A stretch of 64,000 nt of DNA, from NCBI RefSeq assembly GCF_024609785.1, contig NZ_JANHJQ010000003.1:184161-248160 (forward strand), given 5' to 3'. Shown here piece after piece: positions 53,547 through 62,350 of this stretch. Made by a program: the position numbers and the translations under genes. Below the pieces are notes generated by a model that saw nothing but the letters and a program-made list of their open reading frames with translations, was not told where the DNA came from and searched no databases. This DNA is from Pseudalkalibacillus decolorationis. GTDB taxonomy: Bacteria > Bacillota > Bacilli > Bacillales > Fictibacillaceae. Within the stretch, counting starts at the first letter, position 1. Every line of letters starts with the position of its first letter.

Positions 53547-54941
53547 TTGAAAATTTTGTTAGGGGGATTACGTTTGCAGCCCAGAACCGATGATAAATCT
53601 AGTAATGATAGAGAAAGAAAAAATAAGTCACATAAAAGAAAGACGGTTTTACAGAGAACGCTTGTCATTTCTTTATTTGTGTTTTTAGTTGCGGTTATGT
53701 CGTACGTTAATGTAACGATTAAAGGTGACTACAGCCTTTACTTAGGCTATTACGGTAGCATTATGGTTTTATACTTATTGGGGAAGATGGTTTTATCGTT
53801 TTGGTACAAACCCTATGTAAAAGATTCTGTAGGTAACAAAAGGGTTTCGGTCATTATTCCTGCCTATAATGAAAAGCCGGAAGCCATTATTACTACAGTT
53901 GAAAGTGTTCTTAATCAAGAATATCCAATACACGAGATTTTCATTGTTGATGATGGAAGTAAAGACTTGAAGGGGTATCATGCAGCTATCGAACTCAAAG
54001 AACAATTTGATATGAAACGAGAAGTCGCTGCCTCCACAACAGAGACCCCTCAAAATGACCTTTCAAACGTGGCTACAAAGATTACTGTCCATCGTTTAGA
54101 AAAAAACCAGGGAAAAAGACACGCGCAAATTTGGGCATTTGAGAGAGCGACCGGCGATATTCTAGTGACGATTGATTCCGATGTTTATGTATATCCTGAT
54201 GCTATTCATGAGCTTGTCAAACCATTCAACGACAGCGAAGTGATGGCTACAACAGGTCATGTGAATGCCAAGAACAAGGACGAGAATTTATTTACGAAAC
54301 TGATCGATATGCGATATGATAACGCCTTTAGAGTTGAGAGATCAGCGCAGTCAGTAACAGGTAATATCTTAGTTTGTAGTGGTTGTTTTAGTGCTTATCG
54401 AAAAGAAGTTATTTTAGATAATATCGAGCATTATAGAAATCAAATGTTTTTAGGAGAGCCCGTACAATTTGGTGATGATCGATGCCTGACTAATTATGCA
54501 ATCTTAAAAGGCAAAACGGTTTATCAATCCACTTCAAAAGTTATTACGGATGTTCCTTCTTCCGTTAAAAAATTCATTAAGCAACAGATTAGATGGAATA
54601 AATCATTTTTTAGAGAAAGTTTAGTTGCTTTGAAAATAGGCTTTAAAAAGCCAAGAACACTCGCTTGGGTAGTCTTAGAATTACTACTGTGGTTATTATT
54701 CGGATTTGCAATCATTTTCAGCGTGATATTCAAATCTGCAGTGATGGGCTATTTGCTAGGAGTATATTATCTGTTTTATATGGCTATTTCTGCATACGCA
54801 AGAAACGTTTATTATATTTTGAGCAGTCCTCTGATGTTTTTGTTAGCTCCGGTTTACGGATTAATACACGTCACATTGCTTTTCCCATTACGTCTATATG
54901 CGTTAGCTACGCTTAAGCAAAATGGTTGGGGTACTAGATAA
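53547..54941 (+). CDS. Processive glycosyltransferase family 2, hyaluronan-synthase-like
   Basis: A 464-residue membrane glycosyltransferase. Two N-terminal membrane segments (about 37-57 and 65-85) precede the GT2 domain: VSVIIPAYNEKPEAI, D210-x-D212 in TIDSDVYVYPDA, the GDDR acid at 309-312, and QQIRW at 346-350. The C-terminus has about four membrane segments and ends NGWGTR, as hyaluronan synthases do. It could make hyaluronan or another N-acetylhexosamine polymer from UDP-sugars at the cell membrane; NodC/chitin-type synthases are alternatives. TTG 53547 follows CGGAGG; TTG 53574 after AGGGGGAT is another option. Confidence 0.82.
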   Translation: MKILLGGLRLQPRTDDKSSNDRERKNKSHKRKTVLQRTLVISLFVFLVAVMSYVNVTIKGDYSLYLGYYGSIMVLYLLGKMVLSFWYKPYVKDSVGNKRVSVIIPAYNEKPEAIITTVESVLNQEYPIHEIFIVDDGSKDLKGYHAAIELKEQFDMKREVAASTTETPQNDLSNVATKITVHRLEKNQGKRHAQIWAFERATGDILVTIDSDVYVYPDAIHELVKPFNDSEVMATTGHVNAKNKDENLFTKLIDMRYDNAFRVERSAQSVTGNILVCSGCFSAYRKEVILDNIEHYRNQMFLGEPVQFGDDRCLTNYAILKGKTVYQSTSKVITDVPSSVKKFIKQQIRWNKSFFRESLVALKIGFKKPRTLAWVVLELLLWLLFGFAIIFSVIFKSAVMGYLLGVYYLFYMAISAYARNVYYILSSPLMFLLAPVYGLIHVTLLFPLRLYALATLKQNGWGTR

Positions 54942-55005
54942 ATGGACCATATTAAACAAACGTTTGATTGAAGCTGGTGAAGAACGTTCGCCGAAATGAA
55001 ATGAA

Positions 55006-55045
55006 GCTCTCGATACCGATTATTTTTCGGTTTCGGGGTTTTATT
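55006..55045 (+). terminator. Terminator after the glycosyltransferase
   Basis: TCTCGATACCG pairs with CGGTTTCGGGG with one mismatch and two G-U pairs, followed by TTTTATTT. Confidence 0.7.
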
Positions 55046-55046
55046 T

Positions 55047-55141
55047 CACGTTAAGAAAGTATAAAAATACTTTCTATAGTATAAGCACAACTACCGCGAT
55101 CACCTGCGCTAAGGCTTGGTGCTAGCCAAGTTTCCTTTATT
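55047..55141 (+). repeat. Dispersed intergenic repeat, copy F
   Basis: It starts CACGTTAAGAAAGTATAAAA and ends GCCAAGTTTCCTTTATTG. It matches copy A at 11853 base for base apart from scattered changes, and like it begins right after a terminator. Confidence 0.82.
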
Positions 55142-55340
55142 GTTTGGGAAACTATAAAATTCTTAAACTGTGGATTACTATGGATGCAAAATGCGCTTCA
55201 GCTTGGTATTTGTACATATTAGAGACCTGTCAAAGTCCAATTTAGCGTTAAAAGTAGTAATGACTCTTCTTCAAGAGTAAGAAGGCCATATTTAATGAAA
55301 AACAGGCAGATTTGACAGCTGTTCTCAAAAAAATTCATTC

Positions 55341-55620
55341 GAAAAACCAGGAATTCAGCCGAACTGAGAATAATCCATCTGGAAAACCAGGAATTCGTCC
55401 GTACAGAGAATAATTCATCCGAAAAACCAGGAATTCAGCCGTATTGAGAATAATTCATCCGGAAAACCAGGAATTTAGCCGTATCGAGAATAATTTAGCT
55501 GGAAAACCTGGAATTAGGCCGTATCGAGAATAATCCAGCTGGGAAACCTAGAATTCAGCCGAACTGAGAATAATCCAGCCGGAAAATCTAGAATTCAGCC
55601 AAACTGAGAATAATTCAACT
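55341..55620. repeat. Seven-unit 40-bp tandem array
   Basis: Units begin exactly every 40 bases at 55341, 55381, 55421, 55461, 55501, 55541 and 55581. Each reads roughly GGAAAACCAGGAATTCAGCC, then GNACTGAGAATAATCCANCC. All units differ at a few positions, none by length. No frame across it looks coding. A single degenerate unit lies at 9788-9827. Confidence 0.92.
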
Positions 55621-55658
55621 AAAAAGTTCGGGAGACGGGATAATAAGGCACAATATAG

Positions 55659-55784
55659 TTTTTCGTTTTTCAATGGGGAGATATAAGCACCACAGTAGAA
55701 AGTACTGGTAAAAGTCAATATGGAAAGGCTCTACATAACTTAAAGGACCGGTATGATTTGGAGGTAGCAATTTTAAAAGACTAG
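55659..55784 (+). pseudogene. Possible C-terminal remnant of an unknown gene
   Basis: An open 41-codon stretch without a start reads TTVESTGKSQYGKALHNLKD and RYDLEVAILKD before a stop. It looks like the end of a real protein, and a terminator follows at 55801. I do not recognise the family. Confidence 0.3.
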
Positions 55785-55800
55785 TAATTTCATTGGACAA

Positions 55801-55838
55801 GTTAGCATGAGGGGAATATCGAACCTCATGCTTTTTTG
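55801..55838 (+). terminator. Orphan rho-independent terminator
   Basis: GCATGAGG, an 11-base loop and CCTCATGC, then TTTTTT. It has no intact gene upstream, which fits a lost gene between the tandem array and here. From 55839 to 56147 I see only two related direct repeats (ATAAAAGATAACTTACTTTA near 55935 and ATAAAGATAACTCACTTTAT near 55985). Confidence 0.85.
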
Positions 55839-56147
55839 TGTTGAACAGTTGTTTATGAAGTGACTGTTGATTATAAGCAAACGGCCCATCTAAATTTCCA
55901 CAACTTCGCTTTTTTCATAGTACTTCTTATGACTATAAAAGATAACTTACTTTACTTATGAGATGTGTTTGCAATATTCTATATATAAAGATAACTCACT
56001 TTATTAACAAGAATAGAATGCGGTTTATCTCAATCTATTTGTTGTTTTTCATTTAAATAATCCCGGTGCTCGACACTATCCGAATAATGCTCTAAATCAA
56101 AATGGATGATTTTATTCCTATGTCAAAAAAGAGGTGGTTGTTCCGTT

Positions 56148-57383
56148 ATGAAATTCAGTTATGTTTCCCATCTTCATTGCCCGAAATGTAATCAGAAATA
56201 CGATGCAAGAGAAAAGCAACAGCTCTGTGAATGTGGCTCCCCGTTATTAGTTGCCTATCATCTTGATGAATTAAAAAAGGAATTTACTCCAGAACTTTTA
56301 ACTAAGAGGGAAGCGAATCTTTGGAGGTATCATGAAATCCTTCCAGTTGAGCACGAGGAAAATGTCGTCTCGTTGGGAGAAGGGATGACCCCGCTAATCG
56401 CCATGCCTCGAATCGGTGAAGACATGTCGATCTCTAACCTTTATATGAAGGATGAAGGAATCATACCGTCAGGTTCCTTTAAAGCTCGCGGGGCAGCGGT
56501 TGGCGTATCAAAAGCAAAAGAATTGGGGATTGAAGAGCTAGCCATGCCTACGAACGGAAATGCAGGTGCTTCGTGGGCTCTTTATGCAGCAAGAGCAGGT
56601 ATCAAATCAAGTATTGTCATGCCTGTAAATGCGCCGAAAATTACCAGAAATGAGTGTGCGGTATCCGGCTCGAATCTTTATTTGGTCAATGGATTGATCA
56701 GTGATGCAGGCAAGATTATTGGACAAGCGGTTAATGACTTCTCCCTATATGATGCTTCTACTTTAAAAGAACCGTATCGCATTGAAGGGAAAAAGACGAT
56801 GGGTTTAGAGATCGCGGAACAATTGAACTGGGAGATGCCTGATGTGATCCTGTACCCGACAGGTGGTGGTGTAGGTTTAATTGGAATCTATAAGGCTTTG
56901 ACTGAATTGCAATACCTTGGCTGGATTAATGGTCGCCTTCCTAGATTAGTAGCCGTTCAAGCGGCTGGATGTGCACCAATCGTAAAAGCATGGGAAGAAG
57001 GAAAAAGCGTTTCAGAATTTTGGCCTGATTCATCGACCATTGCTTTTGGAATCAATGTCCCTAAAGCACTTGGTGATTTCCTTGTGCTTGATGCCATCTA
57101 TAAAACAGAAGGGTGTGCGATTGCGATTGAGGATCAATCTTTACTGGCTGAGCAACAGAAAATAGCTGCAATAGAAGGCGCATTTATTTGTCCTGAAGGA
57201 GCATCTACTTTTGTCGCGGCCCGTCAATTAAGGGAAAAGGGCTGGATTAAGGACGGTGAAAAGGTAATTACATTAAATACTGGAGCCGGTATCAAGTATC
57301 CGGATACCGTTCAAGTTGAAGTCCCAATCTTACAGCCAGGAGATCGTATTAGAAAGAATACTAATTCACTTTCCAAAAAATAA
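56148..57383 (+). CDS. Threonine synthase family PLP-dependent lyase
   Basis: A 411-residue fold-type II PLP enzyme. An N-terminal zinc-ribbon-like pattern (C11, C14, C27, C29) is followed by GEGMTPLIAMPRI, the PLP lysine K112 in GSFKARGAAVG, and the phosphate loop PTGGGVGLIG. AGAGGTGG precedes ATG 56148; an earlier ATG at 56106 has none. It may be threonine synthase or a related lyase such as diaminopropionate or cysteate lyase. No other threonine genes are near; an amidohydrolase follows after 22 bases, which points to a catabolic role. Confidence 0.83.
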   Translation: MKFSYVSHLHCPKCNQKYDAREKQQLCECGSPLLVAYHLDELKKEFTPELLTKREANLWRYHEILPVEHEENVVSLGEGMTPLIAMPRIGEDMSISNLYMKDEGIIPSGSFKARGAAVGVSKAKELGIEELAMPTNGNAGASWALYAARAGIKSSIVMPVNAPKITRNECAVSGSNLYLVNGLISDAGKIIGQAVNDFSLYDASTLKEPYRIEGKKTMGLEIAEQLNWEMPDVILYPTGGGVGLIGIYKALTELQYLGWINGRLPRLVAVQAAGCAPIVKAWEEGKSVSEFWPDSSTIAFGINVPKALGDFLVLDAIYKTEGCAIAIEDQSLLAEQQKIAAIEGAFICPEGASTFVAARQLREKGWIKDGEKVITLNTGAGIKYPDTVQVEVPILQPGDRIRKNTNSLSKK

Positions 57384-57405
57384 TTTATGAACGGAGTTGT
57401 TAGCT

Positions 57406-58686
57406 ATGTATACACTTATTAAAAACGGAACATTGATTGATGGAAATGGTGGACAACCAATTTTAGATGCTGCAGTTCTATTAAAAGACAATCGAATCGA
57501 GGCGGTTGGAAAGATAGATGAAATCAAACAGCCTAATGCTGAGGTAGAGGTTGTTGATGCCCAAAATGGCTTCATACTTCCAGGTTTCATTGACACCCAT
57601 GTTCATATGATGATGGAGAAAATGAATCTACAAAAAACCCTTACTACTCCGTTTTCCCTCTTGTTCTATAAATCTATTGAATATATGAAACGTACGATAG
57701 ATGCTGGCGTTACTTCCGTAAGGGATGCTGGATTCACAGATGTTGGTGTTAAAGAAGCTGTAGAACAAGGGCTAATCGTTGGACCACGTATGCAAATTAG
57801 TGTTGTTCCCCTCACGATTACGGGTGGACATGGTGACAATTGGATGCGTTCTGGATTCGACTTGACGAGGTTTAGTTACCCTGGGATGCCACACGGTATT
57901 TGTGATGGACCGGAACAAGTTCGCCAAAAGGTAAGAGAAGTATTAAGAGCAGGGGCCGACATTATCAAAGTTCACGCAACAGGTGGCGTTACGAGTCCGA
58001 CTGATCATCCGAAGTATACACAATTCACTCAAGAGGAATTAGAAATTATCGTACAAGAGGCAGCTTTCAGGAATGGGGTAAAGGTGATGGCACATGCGCA
58101 AGGATCTGAAGGGGTCAAAAATGCGGTTCGTGCAGGAATTCATTCCATTGAACACGGGATTTATTTAGATGAAGAAGTTATTGAACTTATGCTCAAACAT
58201 GGTACTTATCTGGTTCCTACGTTGCTTGCTCCTATCTCTGTGTTGGAATCTGCCGAAAACAGTGACGATATGCCGGAACATGCCATCCGAAAATCACGGG
58301 AAGTCATTGATATTCACCGTGAGAGTGTTGCTAATGCGTATAAGGCGGGTGTGAAAGTTGCTATGGGAACTGACGCGGGTGTCATGGAACACGGAACCAA
58401 TCTCCGTGAACTGAATTTAATGTGTAAAATTGGTATGACTCCAATGGAAGCGATTGTTGCAACAACGAAGGTTGCTGCTCAGTGTCTTGGTTGGGAGGAT
58501 TGTCTGGGCACAGTAGAAGTGGGAAAACTTGCTGACATTGTAATCACCAAAACGGATCCTATTGCGGATATCGGTTCGCTTGAAGACACAACTAATATTG
58601 TAACGGTCATTAAAGATGGGAAGATTGAAAAGAATTTATTGAATAAGGAAGAAAGTAAATCATTGGTTGGTATACTAAAACATTAA
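57406..58686 (+). CDS. Amidohydrolase family protein (Xaa-Pro dipeptidase/imidazolonepropionase-like)
   Basis: A 426-residue amidohydrolase with the full binuclear metal set: H65 and H67 in DTHVHMM, K188 in IIKVHATGGV (probably carboxylated), H230 in VMAHAQG, H250 in SIEHG and D323 in GTDAG. This pattern fits the group that cleaves N-acyl amino acids or Xaa-Pro dipeptides. GGAG lies nine bases before ATG 57406. Probably co-transcribed with the upstream lyase. Confidence 0.88.
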   Translation: MYTLIKNGTLIDGNGGQPILDAAVLLKDNRIEAVGKIDEIKQPNAEVEVVDAQNGFILPGFIDTHVHMMMEKMNLQKTLTTPFSLLFYKSIEYMKRTIDAGVTSVRDAGFTDVGVKEAVEQGLIVGPRMQISVVPLTITGGHGDNWMRSGFDLTRFSYPGMPHGICDGPEQVRQKVREVLRAGADIIKVHATGGVTSPTDHPKYTQFTQEELEIIVQEAAFRNGVKVMAHAQGSEGVKNAVRAGIHSIEHGIYLDEEVIELMLKHGTYLVPTLLAPISVLESAENSDDMPEHAIRKSREVIDIHRESVANAYKAGVKVAMGTDAGVMEHGTNLRELNLMCKIGMTPMEAIVATTKVAAQCLGWEDCLGTVEVGKLADIVITKTDPIADIGSLEDTTNIVTVIKDGKIEKNLLNKEESKSLVGILKH

Positions 58687-58689
58687 GAA

Positions 58690-58731
58690 GCTGACCCAAA
58701 ACATCTATAAAAGTAGATGTCGGGTCCGCTC
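58690..58731 (+). terminator. Hairpin after the amidohydrolase
   Basis: GACCCAAAACATCTA pairs with TAGATGTCGGGTC imperfectly; the inner CATCTA/TAGATG stem is exact. T-tract weak. Confidence 0.5.
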
Positions 58732-58745
58732 CTTCTCTGTTTTAC

Positions 58746-59034
58746 CTGATTATTGATCTGAAACGTAAGAAAACGAACTACAATTATAGAAATGAACTCA
58801 TCGCCCCCCATCAAAAGGGTAAGGTTTCAATCCGCAATGAATTATCTGCAAAAATGGATGTGCAAACGACAAAAATTTTAAAATATCTACAAAAACCACT
58901 AAAGAACTCAACAATTAGTTATTTATCTACACCTTCGAGAAAATGATCTGCAAAAAGGGCTTCCTCCTGCAGTTTATTGCTTTGAAGAAGTCACGTCAAA
59001 AGCCTATCACCAAAAAGCAGATCACTCCGAATAA
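58746..59034 (+). pseudogene. Remnant of an unrecognised gene in two frames
   Basis: One frame (58746-58946) reads SIRNELSAKMDVQTTKILKY; the next (58948-59034) reads PPAVYCFEEVTSKAYHQKAD and stops just before a terminator. Together they look like the end of a broken gene. The family is not clear to me. Confidence 0.3.
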
Positions 59035-59044
59035 GTGATCTGCT
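59016..59044. terminator. Terminator between converging transcripts
   Basis: AGCAGATCACT, a seven-base loop and AGTGATCTGCT form a perfect 11-bp stem. It lies just past the tctA stop (minus strand) and after the remnant on the plus strand. Confidence 0.75.
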
Positions 59045-59075
59045 AGTAATTTTTACATTATTCATCTAAGAGGTA

Positions 59076-60593
59076 TCATGTGTTTAGATCGATCGTATTC
59101 GAAGTATTCATCCGTTTGTTATGGCGAATATCTGTAATAATTGCATAAACAATCGAAAGAACTGTCAGTAGCAAGAGCACCCCGGAAATTGGTCGAGTAA
59201 TGAAAAGCGTTAGGTCCGGGTTTGTAGTGATCGCAATTCTTAGGTTTTCCTCTGTAAGTGGCCCTAGGATAACACCGAGTACAAAGGCAGCTAATGAAAA
59301 GCTGGCCTGCTTCATCAAGTACCCGACAACACCAAACAGAAGTAATACCCAAATGTCAAAGACGCGGTTGTTAATGGCGAAGCTCCCTAGTGCACATAAA
59401 ATAATGACGACTGGAATCAGGAAATGCATTGGGACATCATTGATCTTTAGGAAGAATTTGATTCCAAAGGATTGGATGATGAGCATGAAAATCGCCGAAA
59501 TAAAGAATGCAAGAAAGATGCCGTAAGCGAGCACAGGCTCAGAGACGAAAAAGTACGGACCTGGTTGGATTCCGTGAACTAAAAGTGCACCCATCATCAT
59601 CACGGTAACGGCACTACCTGGAATTCCTAGTGCAAGTGTTGGGATCAAGGCGCCTCCCTCTGATGAGTTATTAGCGGATTCGGCGGCAATGATTCCATCT
59701 TGGGTACCTGTCCCGAATTTTTTCGGATTCCTAGACATCTTTTTTGCAACATCATAGCTTAAAATATTGGCAATACTGGAGCCAGCTCCTGGTAACGCTC
59801 CGATAAAGATTCCAACAAAGGATGAGCGGATGACATTTACCCAAGATGAAAGCATATTCTTTAAGGTTTTACTGATCGGGTAGGATAAGCTTACATCTTG
59901 ATTGAACTCCAATTTTTCCTTTTTTCCTTTTTTCGCTTCAGATAGGAGTTGTGAAAAGGCGAAGACCCCGATCAGGACGGGTAAAAAGGCAAACCCACTT
60001 AACATCTCGACAGACCCGAAGGTGAAACGTTCCACACCAAGCATAGGGTCGGTTCCAATCGTTCCGATGAACATACCGAGTAGGCCAGCAAGTAAGCCTT
60101 TGATTAGATTTCCTTCACCAAGACTAGCAATGGCACTTAATCCAAAGACCATTAAGCTGAAAAATTCCCAAGCGCCGAACTTGATCGCCCATGTCGATAG
60201 GAGTGGAGCGGCTAATACAAGAACGATACCGCCAATGATCGAGCCAATAAAAGAGGACCATAACCCGATGGCTAGAGCTTTTCCGGGTTCTCCCTTTTTT
60301 ACCATGGGGTAGCCGTCGAAGGTTGTCGCCATAGCAGAGGGTGTTCCAGGAATACCGAGCAAGCAGGCAGAGATAAGCCCACCTGATGCTCCGCCTAACC
60401 AGACTCCCATCATTAAGGAGATCCCCTCGAGTGGTCCTAAACCTAAACTAAAAGGAAGGGTTAGCGCAACGGCCATCGTGATGGTGAAACCTGGGATACA
60501 ACCAAAAATGATACCAGCAATAACACCTACTACCATTAACAGCAAAGTATCCCACTGTAAAATTGCTTGAATACTCATTAGTAAGTTTTCCAT
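59076..60593 (-). CDS. tctA: Tripartite tricarboxylate transporter, large permease TctA
   Basis: A 505-residue membrane protein with about 12 segments. GVIAGIIFGCIPGFTITMAVAL (17-38), LGGASGGLISACLLGIPGTPSAMATTFDG (about 65-93) and GALPGAGSSIANILSYD are strongly conserved TctA blocks. It is the main channel of a binding-protein-dependent secondary carrier for citrate, tricarboxylates or other carboxylates. Last gene of the tctCBA operon, 13 bases after tctB. Confidence 0.94.
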   Translation of the reverse strand: MENLLMSIQAILQWDTLLLMVVGVIAGIIFGCIPGFTITMAVALTLPFSLGLGPLEGISLMMGVWLGGASGGLISACLLGIPGTPSAMATTFDGYPMVKKGEPGKALAIGLWSSFIGSIIGGIVLVLAAPLLSTWAIKFGAWEFFSLMVFGLSAIASLGEGNLIKGLLAGLLGMFIGTIGTDPMLGVERFTFGSVEMLSGFAFLPVLIGVFAFSQLLSEAKKGKKEKLEFNQDVSLSYPISKTLKNMLSSWVNVIRSSFVGIFIGALPGAGSSIANILSYDVAKKMSRNPKKFGTGTQDGIIAAESANNSSEGGALIPTLALGIPGSAVTVMMMGALLVHGIQPGPYFFVSEPVLAYGIFLAFFISAIFMLIIQSFGIKFFLKINDVPMHFLIPVVIILCALGSFAINNRVFDIWVLLLFGVVGYLMKQASFSLAAFVLGVILGPLTEENLRIAITTNPDLTLFITRPISGVLLLLTVLSIVYAIITDIRHNKRMNTSNTIDLNT

Positions 60594-60606
60594 TCATCAA
60601 CCCTCC

Positions 60607-61062
60607 CTAGAAAAAGATTCCCTTTGGTAAAAAGACGTTCAATACATTTTGAAAAATAAGAGAAAGGACAATGGTGATCACCAGTAAACTAGATAATGAG
60701 ATCACATGATTTTTAATAGGCCTTTTTTCAGGCAAAATGATTAGATAGACAATCGTAATAAAAATAAAGGAAGAAATAATGAAGCCCAGCAAATCTAGAC
60801 TAAGGATATAAAGAGCGAGGAGGGCAAAGATGACCCAGACAATACCCTCTTTCTCCTTTTTCTCTTCTTTTTTCTTTTCCTTTTTTAAAAATGATTGAAT
60901 GATCAATACGACGGCCAGTATGGCAATCAGCACTAAAACAAGACGCGGGAAAAATGCTGCTGTGATCTCGGTCAGATCCTTGATATCAATGAGCTTCGAT
61001 TGGTAATAAAAGAATAAGCAAAATACGAGGAGCACTACTCCTGCAATACGATCCTTCGTCAT
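60607..61062 (-). CDS. tctB: Tripartite tricarboxylate transporter, small permease TctB
   Basis: A 151-residue membrane protein with four hydrophobic segments and a lysine/glutamate-rich loop (KKEKKKEEKKEKEG, about 70-83) between the second and third. GGAGGG sets the start at 61062 (MTKDRIAGVV); a longer frame to 61092 has no site. Low sequence conservation is normal for TctB; position between tctC and tctA makes the call. Confidence 0.88.
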   Translation of the reverse strand: MTKDRIAGVVLLVFCLFFYYQSKLIDIKDLTEITAAFFPRLVLVLIAILAVVLIIQSFLKKEKKKEEKKEKEGIVWVIFALLALYILSLDLLGFIISSFIFITIVYLIILPEKRPIKNHVISLSSLLVITIVLSLIFQNVLNVFLPKGIFF

Positions 61063-61107
61063 ACACAGCCCTCCATTTCGTTTTATTTTCACGTTGTATC
61101 GGGCGGA

Positions 61108-62070
61108 TTAATCGGTAACGCCTTGACGTTCTAACAAACCACCTAGATAGTCAACGTCATTTTCAAGATGCTTCGAATAATCCTTGTTATTCATATATTT
61201 TACCTCTACTCCCATTTCTTCCATTTCCTTGATGAATTCAGGATTTTCTGCAACCTTCCCAATGGCATCACTTAAGGTTTTGATGATTTCTTCAGGTGTA
61301 CCTTCTGGTGCGAAAATACCTCGATTTGTTGCATTTGTAAAATCAATACCTTGCTCTTTCAGCGTTGGAACATCTGGAAGAGCTGGCGTTCTTTCTTCAG
61401 TCGCAATTCCTAGAATCTTGAGCTGGTTTGCCTTCATATATTCCTGTGCCGCTGGAATGGTTGTCGCACCAAAGTCAAGATGCTGGCCTAGTAATGCTTG
61501 GGTACGTTTTGCTGTACCGTTATAGCCGACAATATTGAATTTTACATCCGCCGTATCCTGAATACCTAAAGGTACAATGTGAGACGTTGAACCGACTGAT
61601 GCACCAAAGCTAATCGATTCTGGATCATCTTTCAACTGATCGACCACATCCTGCATACTATCCCAAGGGTTGTCCACATGTGTGGCAATCAATTGGGGTG
61701 CAGATGTGAGGAGTGAGACGGGTTCGAAGGCAGAATAGTCAAAATCGGCTTTCCCCATTAATTTCGAGATTCCAATTGAATCGTGGCCTGCCAGTAGGGT
61801 GTACCCCATCGCTTCTTGTGCACCGATTGCTCCGCTACCCCCGCCGATGTTTTGAATGGTAATTTTTGCGCCTAATTCGTCCTCTAGATATTTAGCGGCG
61901 ATTCGATTGATAACATCCGTATCACCACCTGCACCCCATGGGACTATAAGCTTGATATTCTTTTGTGGGTACTCCGCTGATTCACCAGAGGATGAACACC
62001 CAGCTAATGCCGTAATGCTTGATACGAGTAGTACAAATACTAGGAACAATTTCTTCTTCAGTTGTTTCAT
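61108..62070 (-). CDS. tctC: Tripartite tricarboxylate transporter substrate-binding lipoprotein TctC
   Basis: A 320-residue Bug/TctC family lipoprotein, signal ending LAGC with C25. KLIVPWGAGGDTDVINRIAA and IFAPEGTPEEIIKTLSDAI are family blocks. In the GAIGAQEAM-GYTLLAGHDS stretch the usual five or six residues between the helix and GYT appear to be missing, so a small in-frame deletion is possible. AAAGGGGGAG precedes the ATG. It binds the carboxylate outside the cell. Confidence 0.92.
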   Translation of the reverse strand: MKQLKKKLFLVFVLLVSSITALAGCSSSGESAEYPQKNIKLIVPWGAGGDTDVINRIAAKYLEDELGAKITIQNIGGGSGAIGAQEAMGYTLLAGHDSIGISKLMGKADFDYSAFEPVSLLTSAPQLIATHVDNPWDSMQDVVDQLKDDPESISFGASVGSTSHIVPLGIQDTADVKFNIVGYNGTAKRTQALLGQHLDFGATTIPAAQEYMKANQLKILGIATEERTPALPDVPTLKEQGIDFTNATNRGIFAPEGTPEEIIKTLSDAIGKVAENPEFIKEMEEMGVEVKYMNNKDYSKHLENDVDYLGGLLERQGVTD

Positions 62071-62281
62071 TAATACTCCCCCTTTTTACAATGATAGGAA
62101 ATCAACCCTTTTAGCTACATTTGTTAAGCATTTTATTGTTTTGACTCCCTTTTGTTAGGTTTAAGTATATAAAAAATATTCAGATAAGTCCATGTATAGT
62201 GCAAATTTTCTAACATCTTGAATTTCATGGTACCCGAAACCCCATCACGACACCGTTTTAAAGTGGTAGGGGAAAGACTAA

Positions 62282-62327
62282 AAAAATTCGAATGGAAACA
62301 GGTTAACCTGTTTCCATTCGAATTTTT
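62282..62327. terminator. 46-bp perfect palindrome, probable terminator
   Basis: Two exact 23-base arms meet at GGTTAACC without a loop, with A and T runs at the ends. On the minus strand it follows the amidohydrolase stop at 62351. The 62071-62281 stretch holds no gene. Confidence 0.8.
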
Positions 62328-62350
62328 ACTTTAGGCATTATGAAATTGAT

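Noticed and set aside
55341-55620. CRISPR array
   Set aside because: Units abut directly with no unique spacers and vary internally, and no cas genes are present.
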